A DNA stretch of 64,000 nt, from NCBI GenBank assembly GCA_039969355.1, contig JBDVOA010000001.1, forward strand, positions 124,001 to 188,000, written 5' to 3'. This DNA comes from JL08 sp039969355 (GTDB lineage Bacteria > Pseudomonadota > Alphaproteobacteria > Rhodobacterales > Rhodobacteraceae). Both the position numbers and the translations under genes were made by a program. The notes beneath the pieces were generated by a model. It saw only the letters and a program-made list of their open reading frames with translations. It was not told the DNA's origin and did no database searches. Below are positions 18,232 through 26,700 of the stretch, piece after piece (the stretch's first letter is position 1; each line of letters starts with the position of its first letter).

Positions 18232-19544
18232 ACCGCCGTCCCCATGATCGCATTCGGCAACCATGTTGCAAGCCCCGGAAAGATGCACAGCAAGATAATT
18301 GCAACGACCATGCATGCCACATAAGGCAATGACCCCAACAGGATCGTCTTCAGTGAGATATCAGGTGCAATGCCGTTGATTACATAGAGGTTGAGGCCAA
18401 CTGGCGGGGAAATCAGACCAATTTCCATATTGATAGTGAGGACGACCGCGAACCAAATCGGATCAAAGCCTGCGGTTGTGATGATGGGTAACAGGATGGG
18501 CGCTGCCATCAGGATCACGGCGACCGGTGGCAAGAAGAAACCCGCGATTAGCAGAAAGATATTCACGGCCCCCATCAAAACCCACGGGTTCACGTCCAGT
18601 GTCCCGATCCATGCAGCAATGGATTGCGTGATGAACAGACTAGACAGCATGTAGGAAAACACCCCGGCTGCCGCGATGATGAACAAGATCATCACGCTTT
18701 CCTTGGTGCTGTCGCGCAGAACAACCCAAAGGTCCTTGGGGTTCCAAAGCTTGTAGATCACCATAGCAATCATCAAACACAACAGCGCGCCCACAGCCGC
18801 CGTCTCAGAGGGTGTCGCAATCCCGCCGTACATCGCATAAAGCACACCGACGATGATGAAGAGAAAGGGCAGGACGCGTGGCAAAATATCGAATTTCTCT
18901 TTCCAAGTGTAATTGCCTTTCGCCAACAACTCCCGATCTCCGGACGCCCATGTGGCGTAAAGCGACCACGCCATAAACAGGGCCACCAGCATCGAACCCG
19001 GGAATACACCTGCAAGGAACAGACGGCCAATTGATTGCTCAGTCGCGATACCGTAGACGATCATCGTCACGGACGGTGGGATAAGAATACCAAGTGTGCC
19101 GCCCGCCGCGATAGATCCCGCCGCAACACCATCAGGGTAGCCACGTTTGCGCATTTCGGGGATGCCCATTTTGCCGATGGCGGCACAGGTCGCAGGGCTG
19201 GACCCTGACATCGCCGCAAACAGCGCGCAGGCACCGAGATTGGATATCACAAGACCACCGGGCACGCGGGTCAGCCACCGCTCCAATGCCTCGTAAAGGT
19301 CAGCGCCTGCGCGGGTGGAGGCAATTGACGCGCCCATGATGATGAACATCGGGATCGATAACAGAGCGAAATTGTCGAGCTTGCCAAACAAGATTTCCGG
19401 CAACAGTTCCAGCGACCGCATCCCGTCAAAGATCATGATGAAACCGGTTGAGACAATCAAAAGCCCAATCGCGACAGAGACACCCGAGAACAAAACCAGA
19501 ATAGTACAGACTGCGACAACCGCGCCAAGGGAGAGCGGATCCAT
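18228..19544 (-). CDS. matM: TRAP malonate transporter, large membrane subunit
   Basis: About 438 residues, a DctM-type permease with roughly 12 to 13 hydrophobic segments. The family sequence GSSPATCAAIGKMGIPEMRKRGY and the PPVGLNLYVINGIA region near the C-terminus are present. It forms the sodium-coupled transport channel with the small subunit and takes ligand from the periplasmic protein. Its ATG overlaps the small-subunit stop by one base and its stop overlaps the matA start (ATGA). Location between matQ and matA indicates malonate as substrate. Confidence 0.93.
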   Translation of the reverse strand: MDPLSLGAVVAVCTILVLFSGVSVAIGLLIVSTGFIMIFDGMRSLELLPEILFGKLDNFALLSIPMFIIMGASIASTRAGADLYEALERWLTRVPGGLVISNLGACALFAAMSGSSPATCAAIGKMGIPEMRKRGYPDGVAAGSIAAGGTLGILIPPSVTMIVYGIATEQSIGRLFLAGVFPGSMLVALFMAWSLYATWASGDRELLAKGNYTWKEKFDILPRVLPFLFIIVGVLYAMYGGIATPSETAAVGALLCLMIAMVIYKLWNPKDLWVVLRDSTKESVMILFIIAAAGVFSYMLSSLFITQSIAAWIGTLDVNPWVLMGAVNIFLLIAGFFLPPVAVILMAAPILLPIITTAGFDPIWFAVVLTINMEIGLISPPVGLNLYVINGIAPDISLKTILLGSLPYVACMVVAIILLCIFPGLATWLPNAIMGTAV

Positions 19545-20092
19545 TATGCGTCCTCCAAACCGAAAGGCTTTTCTATTTTTAGAAGGACCGCGACCAAGTC
19601 TGCGATGAGTTGCAACAAAAACAGCGCAAAGCCGACGGGCAAAGCCAAATAAGGTATCCACAGTCGGACGCCCCATACGGTGTCGGACTTCCAGTTACGC
19701 TCCCACGTGAGGTGCCAGAATTCATAGCTGTACCACAGCATGATGGCGACCATGGCAATCGACAAGGACAACGTGAACATCGCGAGGACGAAGCGTGCTC
19801 TCGGCCTTAGAGCCAGTGGGATCAGGTCCACATTCACGTGACCACGCAGGCGCTGCACATAAGGCAGACCAATCAATGTGGCACCAATGGCGAGGTAAAT
19901 GACCGCCTCAGTTTGCCACACCGTCGACGCGTTCAGCACAAAGCGGACGAAGATCATTTGACATGTGATTGCGATTGCCGCCACAATCATCGCAGCCGAG
20001 CACCAGCCCGCAAGTGTAGAGAGTGCAGCCACGAGATTCAAAAACGGGTTATTCCCGGTTTTTGCAACCGCGACAGAACTTTGGCGCGCCAT
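19544..20092 (-). CDS. matQ: TRAP malonate transporter, small membrane subunit
   Basis: 182 residues with four predicted transmembrane helices, beginning with the long hydrophobic segment WCSAAMIVAAIAITCQMIFV. The DctQ-type features include the FVLNASTVWQTEAVIYLAIG stretch and the RLRGHVNVDLIPL loop. It pairs with the large subunit in a tripartite ATP-independent transporter. It lies 69 bases downstream of the periplasmic-protein gene and overlaps the large-subunit start by one base. Confidence 0.92.
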   Translation of the reverse strand: MARQSSVAVAKTGNNPFLNLVAALSTLAGWCSAAMIVAAIAITCQMIFVRFVLNASTVWQTEAVIYLAIGATLIGLPYVQRLRGHVNVDLIPLALRPRARFVLAMFTLSLSIAMVAIMLWYSYEFWHLTWERNWKSDTVWGVRLWIPYLALPVGFALFLLQLIADLVAVLLKIEKPFGLEDA

Positions 20093-20161
20093 AGCGATGT
20101 CCTTGGATAGATTTGGTGGTGGACAAGGGCCGCAATTTTGCGCAGCCCTTCACAGCAAAGT

Positions 20162-21148
20162 TTATTGGACAGCCAGCGCCTTATCCAGCAGCTCTTGACC
20201 GCCTTCAACTTCAGACACGAAGTTGGCGTAAGAGGTTTCTTGGGCCAATGCGCGCCATGCCTCAAAGTCATCAGCCGACATGTGAGCGATTTCGACGCCG
20301 GCATCCCGGAACACTTGCTCGGACGCTGCATCCTGCTTCTTTGCCTCTTCCAAATAGAACGCTTGCGCCTTTGCAGACGCCTCCATCAAGGCTTTCTGCT
20401 GATCGGCATTCAAGCCATCAAATCTCGATTTATTCATCAAAAGCGGCTGATACATAAACCAAAGTGCGACATCGCCCGCAGGTGTGTAGCAGCTGACTTG
20501 CTCATAAATCCTGTAAGAGACGAAAGACGAAGACGACGTGTTAGCCGCGTTCAGAACGCCGGTTTGCATCGCGTTGTAAATCTCAGATGACGCCATGCCC
20601 GTGATCGACGCTCCTGCACCCGCAAGCATTTGTTCAAACGCCTTACCGGCCGCACGGGTCTGCAACCCTTTCACATCTTCTGGCTTTGTAATGCACTTGT
20701 CTTTGCCGACAAAACCACCGGCCAAATAGCCATGGACCAGAACCATCACGTCATCATCTGCCATCTTTTCTTCGAGGGCTGCCATGAAGGGCGACGCGCT
20801 CAGACGGGCGGCGTGATCGTGGTTTTTGACCATACCCGGCATTAGCGTGAGATTATACGCGGGTTGTTGACCACCTGCATAGCTAAGGGGAAAAACGGTC
20901 ATGTCCAACTGGCCACGGCTGAGCGGGCGATATTGTTCGCGCGGCTTGAATAGCGACTTTGATCCAAAAATCTGTATTTCAAGATCGACACCTGCAGCGG
21001 CGACGTTATCAGCGACCATCTGAGCGACCTGATGGCGCACGTCTTTGTTCGACCATTGGTGCGACAAACGCAGTGTCTCTGCGCTCGCTGCCGATCCAAT
21101 TGCAAGGCATGCCGCCATTGCTGTGGCCGTGAATTTTGCGAATTTCAT
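20162..21148 (-). CDS. matP: TRAP malonate transporter, periplasmic binding protein
   Basis: 328 residues with a Sec signal peptide cleaved near SAASAETL. The DctP fold is recognisable: LRLSHQWSNKDVRHQVAQMV at the mature N-terminus, then the conserved ligand-contact segment LQTRAAGKAFEQMLAG. It captures the dicarboxylate in the periplasm and delivers it to MatQM. It is the first gene of the malonate operon, divergent from the GntR regulator with the operator between them. Confidence 0.93.
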   Translation of the reverse strand: MKFAKFTATAMAACLAIGSAASAETLRLSHQWSNKDVRHQVAQMVADNVAAAGVDLEIQIFGSKSLFKPREQYRPLSRGQLDMTVFPLSYAGGQQPAYNLTLMPGMVKNHDHAARLSASPFMAALEEKMADDDVMVLVHGYLAGGFVGKDKCITKPEDVKGLQTRAAGKAFEQMLAGAGASITGMASSEIYNAMQTGVLNAANTSSSSFVSYRIYEQVSCYTPAGDVALWFMYQPLLMNKSRFDGLNADQQKALMEASAKAQAFYLEEAKKQDAASEQVFRDAGVEIAHMSADDFEAWRALAQETSYANFVSEVEGGQELLDKALAVQ

Positions 21149-21230
21149 AGTTTCCTCCCTAGGTGTGAGTCAACTTCATAAGCTGACACAATGATTTAAA
21201 AGCTTCCACGGTTCGCATAACAAGTCAACA

Positions 21231-21246
21231 TTATTGTATACAATAA
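21231..21246. promoter_or_regulatory. MatR-type operator, perfect 16-bp palindrome
   Basis: TTATTGTATACAATAA is a perfect palindrome in the matP/matR divergent promoter region, 45 bases before the regulator start and 83 before matP. Its core TTGTA/TACAA is the half-site pair reported for the MatR repressor of the Rhizobium malonate operon and typical of FadR-subfamily GntR proteins. Malonate would be expected to release the regulator. Confidence 0.8.
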
Positions 21247-21290
21247 ATCACCGATTGCATTTTTTAAACTGATGATGATAAAGTCTCTCG

Positions 21291-21938
21291 ATGGACATTA
21301 AGCGCGCAAACAAAATCGCTGATACGCTAGAGCAACACGTTTTCGCTGGTGAATTTCAGGACGGTGAGCGGCTGGACGAACTCAAACTTGCCGAGCAGTT
21401 TGATGTATCCCGCACCCCCATCCGCGAGGCGTTGCAAGTTTTGGTGGCGTCAGGATTAGCGGAACAAATCCCCCGACGCGGTGTTTTTATCAGGCAACCC
21501 GGGCCCATTGAATTGATGGAAATGTTTGAGACAATGGCCGAGATGGAAAGCATTTGTGGTCGCTTGGCTGCGACCCGTATGACCGATCTTGAGCTGGCAA
21601 AATTGGAGGCAGCGAATGACCGATGCCGACAAGCGGTCGAGGAAACGGACTATGATAGCTACTATGCCGAGAATGAGACATTTCACCAAATTATCTATCG
21701 AGGTGCGGCCAATAGTTTCTTAGAAAAGCAAACCCTCCAGATTCAAAATCGTCTTAAAGCATATCGCAGAACTCAACTTCAATTTCGGGGCAGGTTAACT
21801 CAATCCTTGAATGAGCACTCACAGATTTTGATGGCCCTGAAAGACGGAGACGCAGAGAAAGCGGCAGCGGCCCTACGAAGTCACGTCGCTGTTCAGGGAG
21901 AGAAATTTCACCAGCTAGTGGCTAATCTTAACCGCTGA
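21291..21938 (+). CDS. matR: GntR/FadR-type regulator of malonate genes
   Basis: 215 residues. The N-terminal winged helix-turn-helix has LAEQFDVSRTPIREALQVL and the wing IPRRGVFI. The C-terminal all-helical FCD ligand domain has the pattern of metal/effector residues ending in SLNEHSQILMALKDGD. It is divergent from matPQMAB and next to a perfect TTGTA/TACAA palindrome, so it very likely represses the operon until malonate is present. It may also repress its own gene, since the site lies between both starts. The name is by analogy with Rhizobium MatR. Confidence 0.88.
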   Translation: MDIKRANKIADTLEQHVFAGEFQDGERLDELKLAEQFDVSRTPIREALQVLVASGLAEQIPRRGVFIRQPGPIELMEMFETMAEMESICGRLAATRMTDLELAKLEAANDRCRQAVEETDYDSYYAENETFHQIIYRGAANSFLEKQTLQIQNRLKAYRRTQLQFRGRLTQSLNEHSQILMALKDGDAEKAAAALRSHVAVQGEKFHQLVANLNR

Positions 21939-22232
21939 ACACTATTGGGTGTATTTTGTCTCGACATCGTTGGATGTTCGCGATCTGACAAAAGCCGTAC
22001 TTGGTACAAGCGCAGCGATATGCCACTTCTCTAATCGGGCGTTTGGGTCAAATTCATTTCATTGTTTTATTCCCCTCTTGTTGTGCTCGATGTCTCTCAA
22101 CCGGGTCACACTTCTCTTCCCAGTTATTGGTGGCCCGGTTCAATTGGACCGCAGCGAGCATTTTTAGCGTCATCTACAGATCTCGCCCGGTGAGGGACGA
22201 TTCCGTTAATGCTTATTGGAAAGGCTGTTAGA
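21939..22232. other. Intergenic, no gene recognised
   Basis: No coding frame with a ribosome site or family feature was found between matR and the IS110 remnant. Part of this may be the decayed flank of that element. Confidence 0.5.
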
Positions 22233-22421
22233 TCATGCATTGCCCTCCATTTGACTTTTACGGAACTCGGTATTGTCAGCCCACATGCGATGCATGACGA
22301 TGGCAAGCTTTCAAGCGATAGCGACAACAGCGAGACGTCGGCCTTTTAGACGCATCAGGTGCAGGCCCCACCTCTTGATCACTGAACTTGCAACTGATCG
22401 CATCATCATCGCATTGGCAGC
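22233..22421 (-). pseudogene. IS110-family transposase C-terminal remnant
   Basis: The minus strand reads AANAMMMRSVASSVIKRWG, then LHLMRLKGRRLAVVAIA, a TGA stop, then KLAIVMHRMWADNTEFRKS and a final stop. This is the tail of the C-terminal domain of IS110-type transposases, which typically ends with an ARRLAIVLHRMW-like helix followed by a TEFR motif. The internal TGA probably replaces an arginine CGA codon. The DEDD catalytic domain and the serine region are absent, so the fragment is inactive. It abuts the stop of the cupin gene. Confidence 0.72.
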
Positions 22422-22436
22422 AGTATGACCTTGTCG

Positions 22437-22910
22437 TTAAGCGGGAGATTCCGCTGGAGCCAAGATAGTCATTCCGACTTTGTCGGCGACTGCCATGATC
22501 GCTGGAATGTCCGGTGGCCCGTCAGACAATGGAACGTCTGTCGTTCCGTCTGACATTGCTTCACCTGCCTGAGTGAAGAACGCGTCGTGCATAGCGCCAG
22601 GAGAATTAACGCACAACAAGCGGCCCGGTCTTTGTCCAATGCATGTAAATGCGTGAACTGTACCCTCCGGTATTTTAACAAAGTCGCCACCGCCCACTTT
22701 CATGGTCTCACCATCCACAAAAAACTCAAACTCTCCTTCAAGCACAAGGAAGCTTTCGTCTTCGCCGGCGTGGTGATTGGGTGGAGCGCCTGCTCCTGGC
22801 GCCGTCTTGATCTCGACAATTGTGTATCGATCTCCAGTTTCGTCTGGAAACGCGTGGAATGTCAGAAGATTGCCAAGAAGGTGATATATACGAGGACGAG
22901 ACAGCGTCAT
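22437..22910 (-). CDS. Cupin-domain protein
   Basis: About 157 residues, a single double-stranded beta-helix (cupin 2) protein. The metal site is visible as PPNHHAGEDESFLVLEGEFEF: two His, a Glu, and the third His in IPEGTVHAFTC. The ATG at MTLSRPRIYHLLGN follows a GGGAG nine bases upstream; a 19-codon longer frame would start exactly on the CATG shared with the divergent TetR gene and has no ribosome site. It could be a small metal-dependent dioxygenase, isomerase or binding protein. Control by the adjacent TetR protein is likely. Confidence 0.85.
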   Translation of the reverse strand: MTLSRPRIYHLLGNLLTFHAFPDETGDRYTIVEIKTAPGAGAPPNHHAGEDESFLVLEGEFEFFVDGETMKVGGGDFVKIPEGTVHAFTCIGQRPGRLLCVNSPGAMHDAFFTQAGEAMSDGTTDVPLSDGPPDIPAIMAVADKVGMTILAPAESPA

Positions 22911-22937
22911 CTTAACGACTCCCTTTACTTCAGTTGA

Positions 22938-22954
22938 TGTACCATTATGATACA
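22938..22954. promoter_or_regulatory. TetR operator candidate between cupin and TetR genes
   Basis: TGTACCATTATGATACA is an almost perfect 17-bp palindrome of the form TGTAYCATNATGRTACA. Its right arm ATGATACAC recurs inverted as GTGTATCAT at 22975-22983, giving a second half-site. Both lie in the divergent promoter region, as expected for autoregulation by the TetR protein. Confidence 0.7.
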
Positions 22955-22965
22955 CATATCTACTC

Positions 22966-23580
22966 ATGAGACAAGTGTATCATTACGAAAGAGAAGCATT
23001 GGCACCTCGAACTAACCAGAAGAACAGGACAAGAGAAGCACTGCTCGAGGCAACGCGCGAGCTAATGTCCGAGGGGAATGAGCTCACCCTGGCGAAAGTC
23101 GCGGAACGCGCGAAAACCAGCCGCGCAACGGTCTATCGATACTTCTCTGATCCAAGTGTGTTGGCCCTGGATGCGACCTTGGACATCGAAGTGAAGCCAA
23201 CGTCTGTGTTACTGGAGGGTCTCGATGATGTTCGAGGTCGCGTACATGCTGTTGCGCGTTACTACCTGGAATTTTCGCGAGATCACGAAGCCTACTTTCG
23301 CCAGTTCCTGGCCGAGTCCTTGAAGGCCTCATTGCAAGAAGGGACAGTCAAAATGCGTGGCGCCAGAAGAGTGACCGCGTTTAGCGAAGCGCTCGAACCC
23401 GTCCGCTCATCTATGAAGCATGGGGAATACGAAGACCTGACAAAGCGGTTGTCCATGACCACGGGCATGGAACAGTTCATCATACTCGAAGACATCCTGC
23501 GCGTGGATCACGAGGCTGGCTATCTACTTCAGGAAGGTCTTGTGGACGCTTTGCTCGATCAATACCTGCCCAAAGATTGA
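22966..23580 (+). CDS. TetR-family transcriptional regulator
   Basis: Up to 204 residues. The N-terminal helix-turn-helix reads LTLAKVAERAKTSRATVYRYF, the classic TetR three-helix motif, after RTREALLEATRELMSEG. The C-terminal ligand domain is not assignable to an effector. The ATG at 22966 overlaps the CATG of the divergent cupin frame and has no ribosome site. A TTG at 22999 (reading MAPRTNQKNR) sits behind GAGAAG and would move the start past the second half-operator. The neighbouring cupin gene is the obvious target. Confidence 0.85.
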   Translation: MRQVYHYEREALAPRTNQKNRTREALLEATRELMSEGNELTLAKVAERAKTSRATVYRYFSDPSVLALDATLDIEVKPTSVLLEGLDDVRGRVHAVARYYLEFSRDHEAYFRQFLAESLKASLQEGTVKMRGARRVTAFSEALEPVRSSMKHGEYEDLTKRLSMTTGMEQFIILEDILRVDHEAGYLLQEGLVDALLDQYLPKD

Positions 23581-23784
23581 AGATTGACGGCATACGGCTG
23601 CTTGTCCGTCCAGTGATCGTCTAGCGCGACCAATAAGAACGACGGCTGCCAAGACAGCCCCAGGTGTGATGAACTCATTTGCCATATTCATTACAACAGA
23701 CCGTGGTCGTCGGCCTGATGGCCCGTGAGGCGGCACATGTAGATTTTGCGAAGCAACGCATCTCAATAACCCGGGAGTTAAACC

Positions 23785-23933
23785 ATGACTGACCTGCAAT
23801 TTCCGTTAAACGCGACCTATCTCAGCGTTAAGGAAGTCGCAAACCTGTCCACGTCTGCCCTAAAACCGCCCGGCGTTTGATCGCGGCCAAGCGCTTGCCT
23901 GCAACACAGCTTGGTCGCGACAGGACGTTGTAA
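23785..23933 (+). pseudogene. Frameshifted excisionase-like helix-turn-helix gene
   Basis: A good ribosome site (GGGAG, seven bases) precedes ATG and a frame reading TDLQFPLNATYLSVKEVANL, which stops early at 23880. Shifting by one frame at the AAAA run near 23862-23865 continues as KTARRLIAAKRLPATQLGRD and RTL before a stop. Joined, the two halves form a MerR/excisionase-type HTH_17 domain of the kind that binds mobile-element ends. A base loss in the A-run would explain the break. It may mark a decayed integrative element between the TetR gene and the next operon. Confidence 0.6.
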
Positions 23934-24261
23934 GAACTGATCCAGAATCACTGACCGTGGCGCGCAGAAATGCTAACTTAGCCTAAATCTTCAAGGCGTG
24001 TAATAATGGAGCTCGTTTTGAAGTAGCAAAAAGGAGAGCGTTTTGCCATCAGGCGAAGCTACGAAACTAGATTGCCGTGCTCAAGCTAGCTTCTTTTTCT
24101 AAGTTCCGTTGGTACAACATCGCGCGACCACCTCGGTCATCACCCCTATCGCACCTAACCTGGTCACCCTCGTTAATGCTCTTCGCAAATGTCGAAAAAC
24201 CTCGGCTGATCAACTGATCTGAGAGAGAAATTTACTCAGCAGGTAGTGTTACCGCTGTTTG
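23934..24261. other. Intergenic, no gene recognised
   Basis: No supported coding frame. A weak inverted repeat CTGAG/CTCAG near 24217-24240 could end transcription of the minus-strand operon that stops at 24262, but it lacks a T-run, so no terminator is called. Confidence 0.45.
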
Positions 24262-24687
24262 CTATCCACCATCCGCCACAAAACCTGCCTTTTTGATTGC
24301 TGAAATCGCACAGGCCTCATCGTTATCGGAGATATCACCGGTGATGCCAACTGCGCCTATAATGGCGCCATCCTGTTTAATCAGAACACCACCAGCCACC
24401 GGGACAAGCGAGCCATCTGACAAGGCATTCATTGCCTGGATGAAAAACGGTTCAACCTTTGCTCTTTCATACAAAGCACGTGATCCCAACCCCATCAGGA
24501 CCGCGCCCCGGGCCTTGCCCTGGGCAATTTCTGGTCTCAGCGCGCTGGTGCCATCCTCACGGGCCAGCGCCAACAGGCAACCGCCTGCGTCCATTACGGC
24601 AATCGTCAAGGGCTTCAATTTCTTGTCCTTACGCCAGCTTAGGCAATCGCTGATGATGCTTTGGGCTTGCTCGAGAGTCAGAGGCAT
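24262..24687 (-). CDS. HbpS/GlcG-like (DUF336) protein
   Basis: About 141 residues, covering a whole HbpS/GlcG domain: LTIAVMDAGGCLLALAREDG at the centre of the first strand pair, then PVAGGVLIKQDGAIIGAVGI, and the Ser/Asp/Glu-rich tail SDNDEACAISAIKKAG. The family includes haem-degrading HbpS and GlcG of glycolate operons; no enzymatic role is agreed for GlcG. The ATG at MPLTLEQAQ is chosen because the frame further upstream overlaps the CoA-transferase gene. It is the last gene of the minus-strand catabolic operon. Its link to a glyoxylate aminotransferase and a glycolate-oxidase-like enzyme nearby recalls glc operons. Confidence 0.85.
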   Translation of the reverse strand: MPLTLEQAQSIISDCLSWRKDKKLKPLTIAVMDAGGCLLALAREDGTSALRPEIAQGKARGAVLMGLGSRALYERAKVEPFFIQAMNALSDGSLVPVAGGVLIKQDGAIIGAVGITGDISDNDEACAISAIKKAGFVADGG

Positions 24688-24712
24688 TGGCTGATCCTTT
24701 TGATTGGTCGAG

Positions 24713-25918
24713 TCACGAGGCGATAGCTGCCTGTGATTGAATGAGCACCTCAATCTGCGCTGGGTCATAACCCATTTCGCCCAGTACCTCGCGGGTGTGT
24801 TGGCCCAGAATTGGGGCGGCATCGGCAACCTGCGCAGGTGTACGGCTGAACTTTACCGGATGTCCGATTGATTTGACTTTACCCGCGACCGCATGATCCA
24901 CCTCGACAATCATGTCGCGAGCCAGCGCCTGCGGATCGGCATGCATTTGCAAAATATCATTGACCGGCCCGGCGGGCAGATGCGCGGCTTCCATGCGCAT
25001 CAGCCAATTCTGCGTCGTGTCCCGCACCAGATAGGTGTTCAGTATCTCGATCAGTGCCGGCAAATTGCGCGCACGCTGCGCGTTGGAGGCGAACCGATGA
25101 TCTTTGTTCAGTTCGGGGGCTGCGATGACGTCAAGAAACCGCAACCAGTTGCTTTGATTCGCAGCACCTACATTGATCCAGCCATCGCTGGTCTGAAATG
25201 CCTGATACGGAGCATTTATCGGATGGGCAGAGCCAAGCGGTTCCGGTTTCTCTCCAGTGGCGAAGGCAATCGCGGATTGCCAGTAGGTCTGTGTAATGGC
25301 TGCCTCAAACAGGGACGTATCCACCTTTTGCCCTAGCCCGGTCTGCAACATATTGGCATAAGCCGCAGATATGCCCATGGCCCCGATGATTCCGGCGTTG
25401 ATATCGGATATGGGAGCGGCCACTTTGACCGGAGGGCGTCCCGGCCCCTCTCCTGTAATCGACATCAAGCCTGACATGCCCTGCGCAATCAGGTCGAACC
25501 CACCGCGGTCGGCATAAGGGCCCGTGCGACCGAAGCCCGAAATTTCGCAATAGATAAGGCGGGGATTGGCTTTGGCCAATTCTTCGTAGGACAAGCCCAA
25601 TTTTCCCATCGTGCCTTTGCGGTAATTCTCGATCACCACATCCGCCTCGGCCAGCAGTTTGCGCAGGATGTCGACGGCCGTTGCGTTTTTGAGGTTTAAG
25701 GAGATACCACGCTTGTTTCTGTTCATCATCATGTATGCGGCGGATTCGCCCTCGATCTCGGGTGGCAAAAAGCGGCGGCTGTCATCGCCTGTCGGCTTTT
25801 CCACCTTAATGACGTCAGCCCCCATATCAGCCAGCATCAAGCCACAAACAGGCCCGGCCATGATATGTGCAAGTTCAATAACACGCATGCCTTTGAGCGG
25901 CCCTGTCCTGTCGGTCAT
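24713..25918 (-). CDS. Class III CoA-transferase (CaiB/BaiF family)
   Basis: About 401 residues, full length. The N-terminal GMRVIELAHIMAGPVCGLML and ADMGADVIKVEKPTGDD are typical, and the catalytic Asp should be D142 in YADRGGFDLIAQGMSG. These enzymes move CoA from a donor acyl-CoA to a free carboxylic acid through an aspartyl-CoA anhydride. The ATG overlaps the crotonase stop as ATGA, which fixes the start. In this operon it probably activates the acid imported by the adjacent TRAP transporter, or passes its CoA on. The acid itself is not known. Confidence 0.92.
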   Translation of the reverse strand: MTDRTGPLKGMRVIELAHIMAGPVCGLMLADMGADVIKVEKPTGDDSRRFLPPEIEGESAAYMMMNRNKRGISLNLKNATAVDILRKLLAEADVVIENYRKGTMGKLGLSYEELAKANPRLIYCEISGFGRTGPYADRGGFDLIAQGMSGLMSITGEGPGRPPVKVAAPISDINAGIIGAMGISAAYANMLQTGLGQKVDTSLFEAAITQTYWQSAIAFATGEKPEPLGSAHPINAPYQAFQTSDGWINVGAANQSNWLRFLDVIAAPELNKDHRFASNAQRARNLPALIEILNTYLVRDTTQNWLMRMEAAHLPAGPVNDILQMHADPQALARDMIVEVDHAVAGKVKSIGHPVKFSRTPAQVADAAPILGQHTREVLGEMGYDPAQIEVLIQSQAAIAS

Positions 25919-26700
25919 TTGCCTGTCCAAACGGGTTTGGTTTTGCCCAGGAATGCCTCCATTCCGATGCGGAAATCGTCGCTCATGTAGCAAGATGTGA
26001 TAAGATCGGCGTCTTCCACTTTCATCGCCGCACGGTTGCGACGCTGCGCCTCTTTGGTGGCACGTAGGGTGAGGGGGGCCATCCCAGCTACCCTTGCGGC
26101 GAGTTCGTCAGCACGGGCCAATAACCTATCTTCGTCAGGTAACACTTCGCTGATCAAACCAATCTGCAATGCCTCCTCCGCACCAATCAAACGGGCTGTA
26201 AAGATGATCTCGCGTACACGGCCTGCCCCAATTAATTCGGACAGCCGCGCCAGATTGCCGGCGGCAAGGCAATTACCTAGCGTGCGGGCAATCGGAAAAC
26301 CGAATTTCAGGCTGGCCGAGGCAATACGGATATCACAGGCCGCCGCAATTGATCCGCCTCCACCCGTACAGGCCCCGTGAACCGCCGCAATAGTAGGCAC
26401 CGGACAGCGTTCTACAGCTTCAAACACTGCGTCTATCTGATGTTCATAGTCCAGCGCGTCCTGTGATGTTTCAAAGGCACGAAATTGCGTCATGTCTGTG
26501 CCAGCGGCAAAGGCCTTGCCCCCTGCCCCTGCGATCACCACGGCGCGCACTGTCCCGTCCTTGGGCATGTCTCTGCACAATTGCGCCAGCCGTTCATACA
26601 TCCCGAATGTCAGCGCATTGCGCGCCTGAGGGCGGTTGAAGGTGATCCACAGGATGTCATTGCGGACCTCATCGGCAATCTCGGGAGTCTGCTCATTCAT
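25915..26700 (-). CDS. Crotonase-fold enzyme lacking both hydratase glutamates
   Basis: About 261 residues. The fold is clear from ITFNRPQARNALTFGMYERL, the oxyanion segment KAFAAGTDMTQF and ACTGGGGSIAAACDIRIAS. Aligned by eye with mitochondrial enoyl-CoA hydratase, the two catalytic glutamates (positions 144 and 164 there) fall on Ser117 (GGGGSIA) and Ile137 (FGFPIART). Simple syn-hydration by the usual mechanism is therefore unlikely; an isomerase, lyase, hydrolase or decarboxylase role fits better. The ATG overlaps the TRAP large-subunit stop (ATGA), and the gene's own stop overlaps the CoA-transferase start. Confidence 0.88.
   Translation of the reverse strand: MNEQTPEIADEVRNDILWITFNRPQARNALTFGMYERLAQLCRDMPKDGTVRAVVIAGAGGKAFAAGTDMTQFRAFETSQDALDYEHQIDAVFEAVERCPVPTIAAVHGACTGGGGSIAAACDIRIASASLKFGFPIARTLGNCLAAGNLARLSELIGAGRVREIIFTARLIGAEEALQIGLISEVLPDEDRLLARADELAARVAGMAPLTLRATKEAQRRNRAAMKVEDADLITSCYMSDDFRIGMEAFLGKTKPVWTGK

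Noticed and set aside
23524..23799. 91-codon minus-strand frame opposite the TetR gene end
   Set aside because: It overlaps the TetR coding end, has no ribosome site and no recognisable domain.
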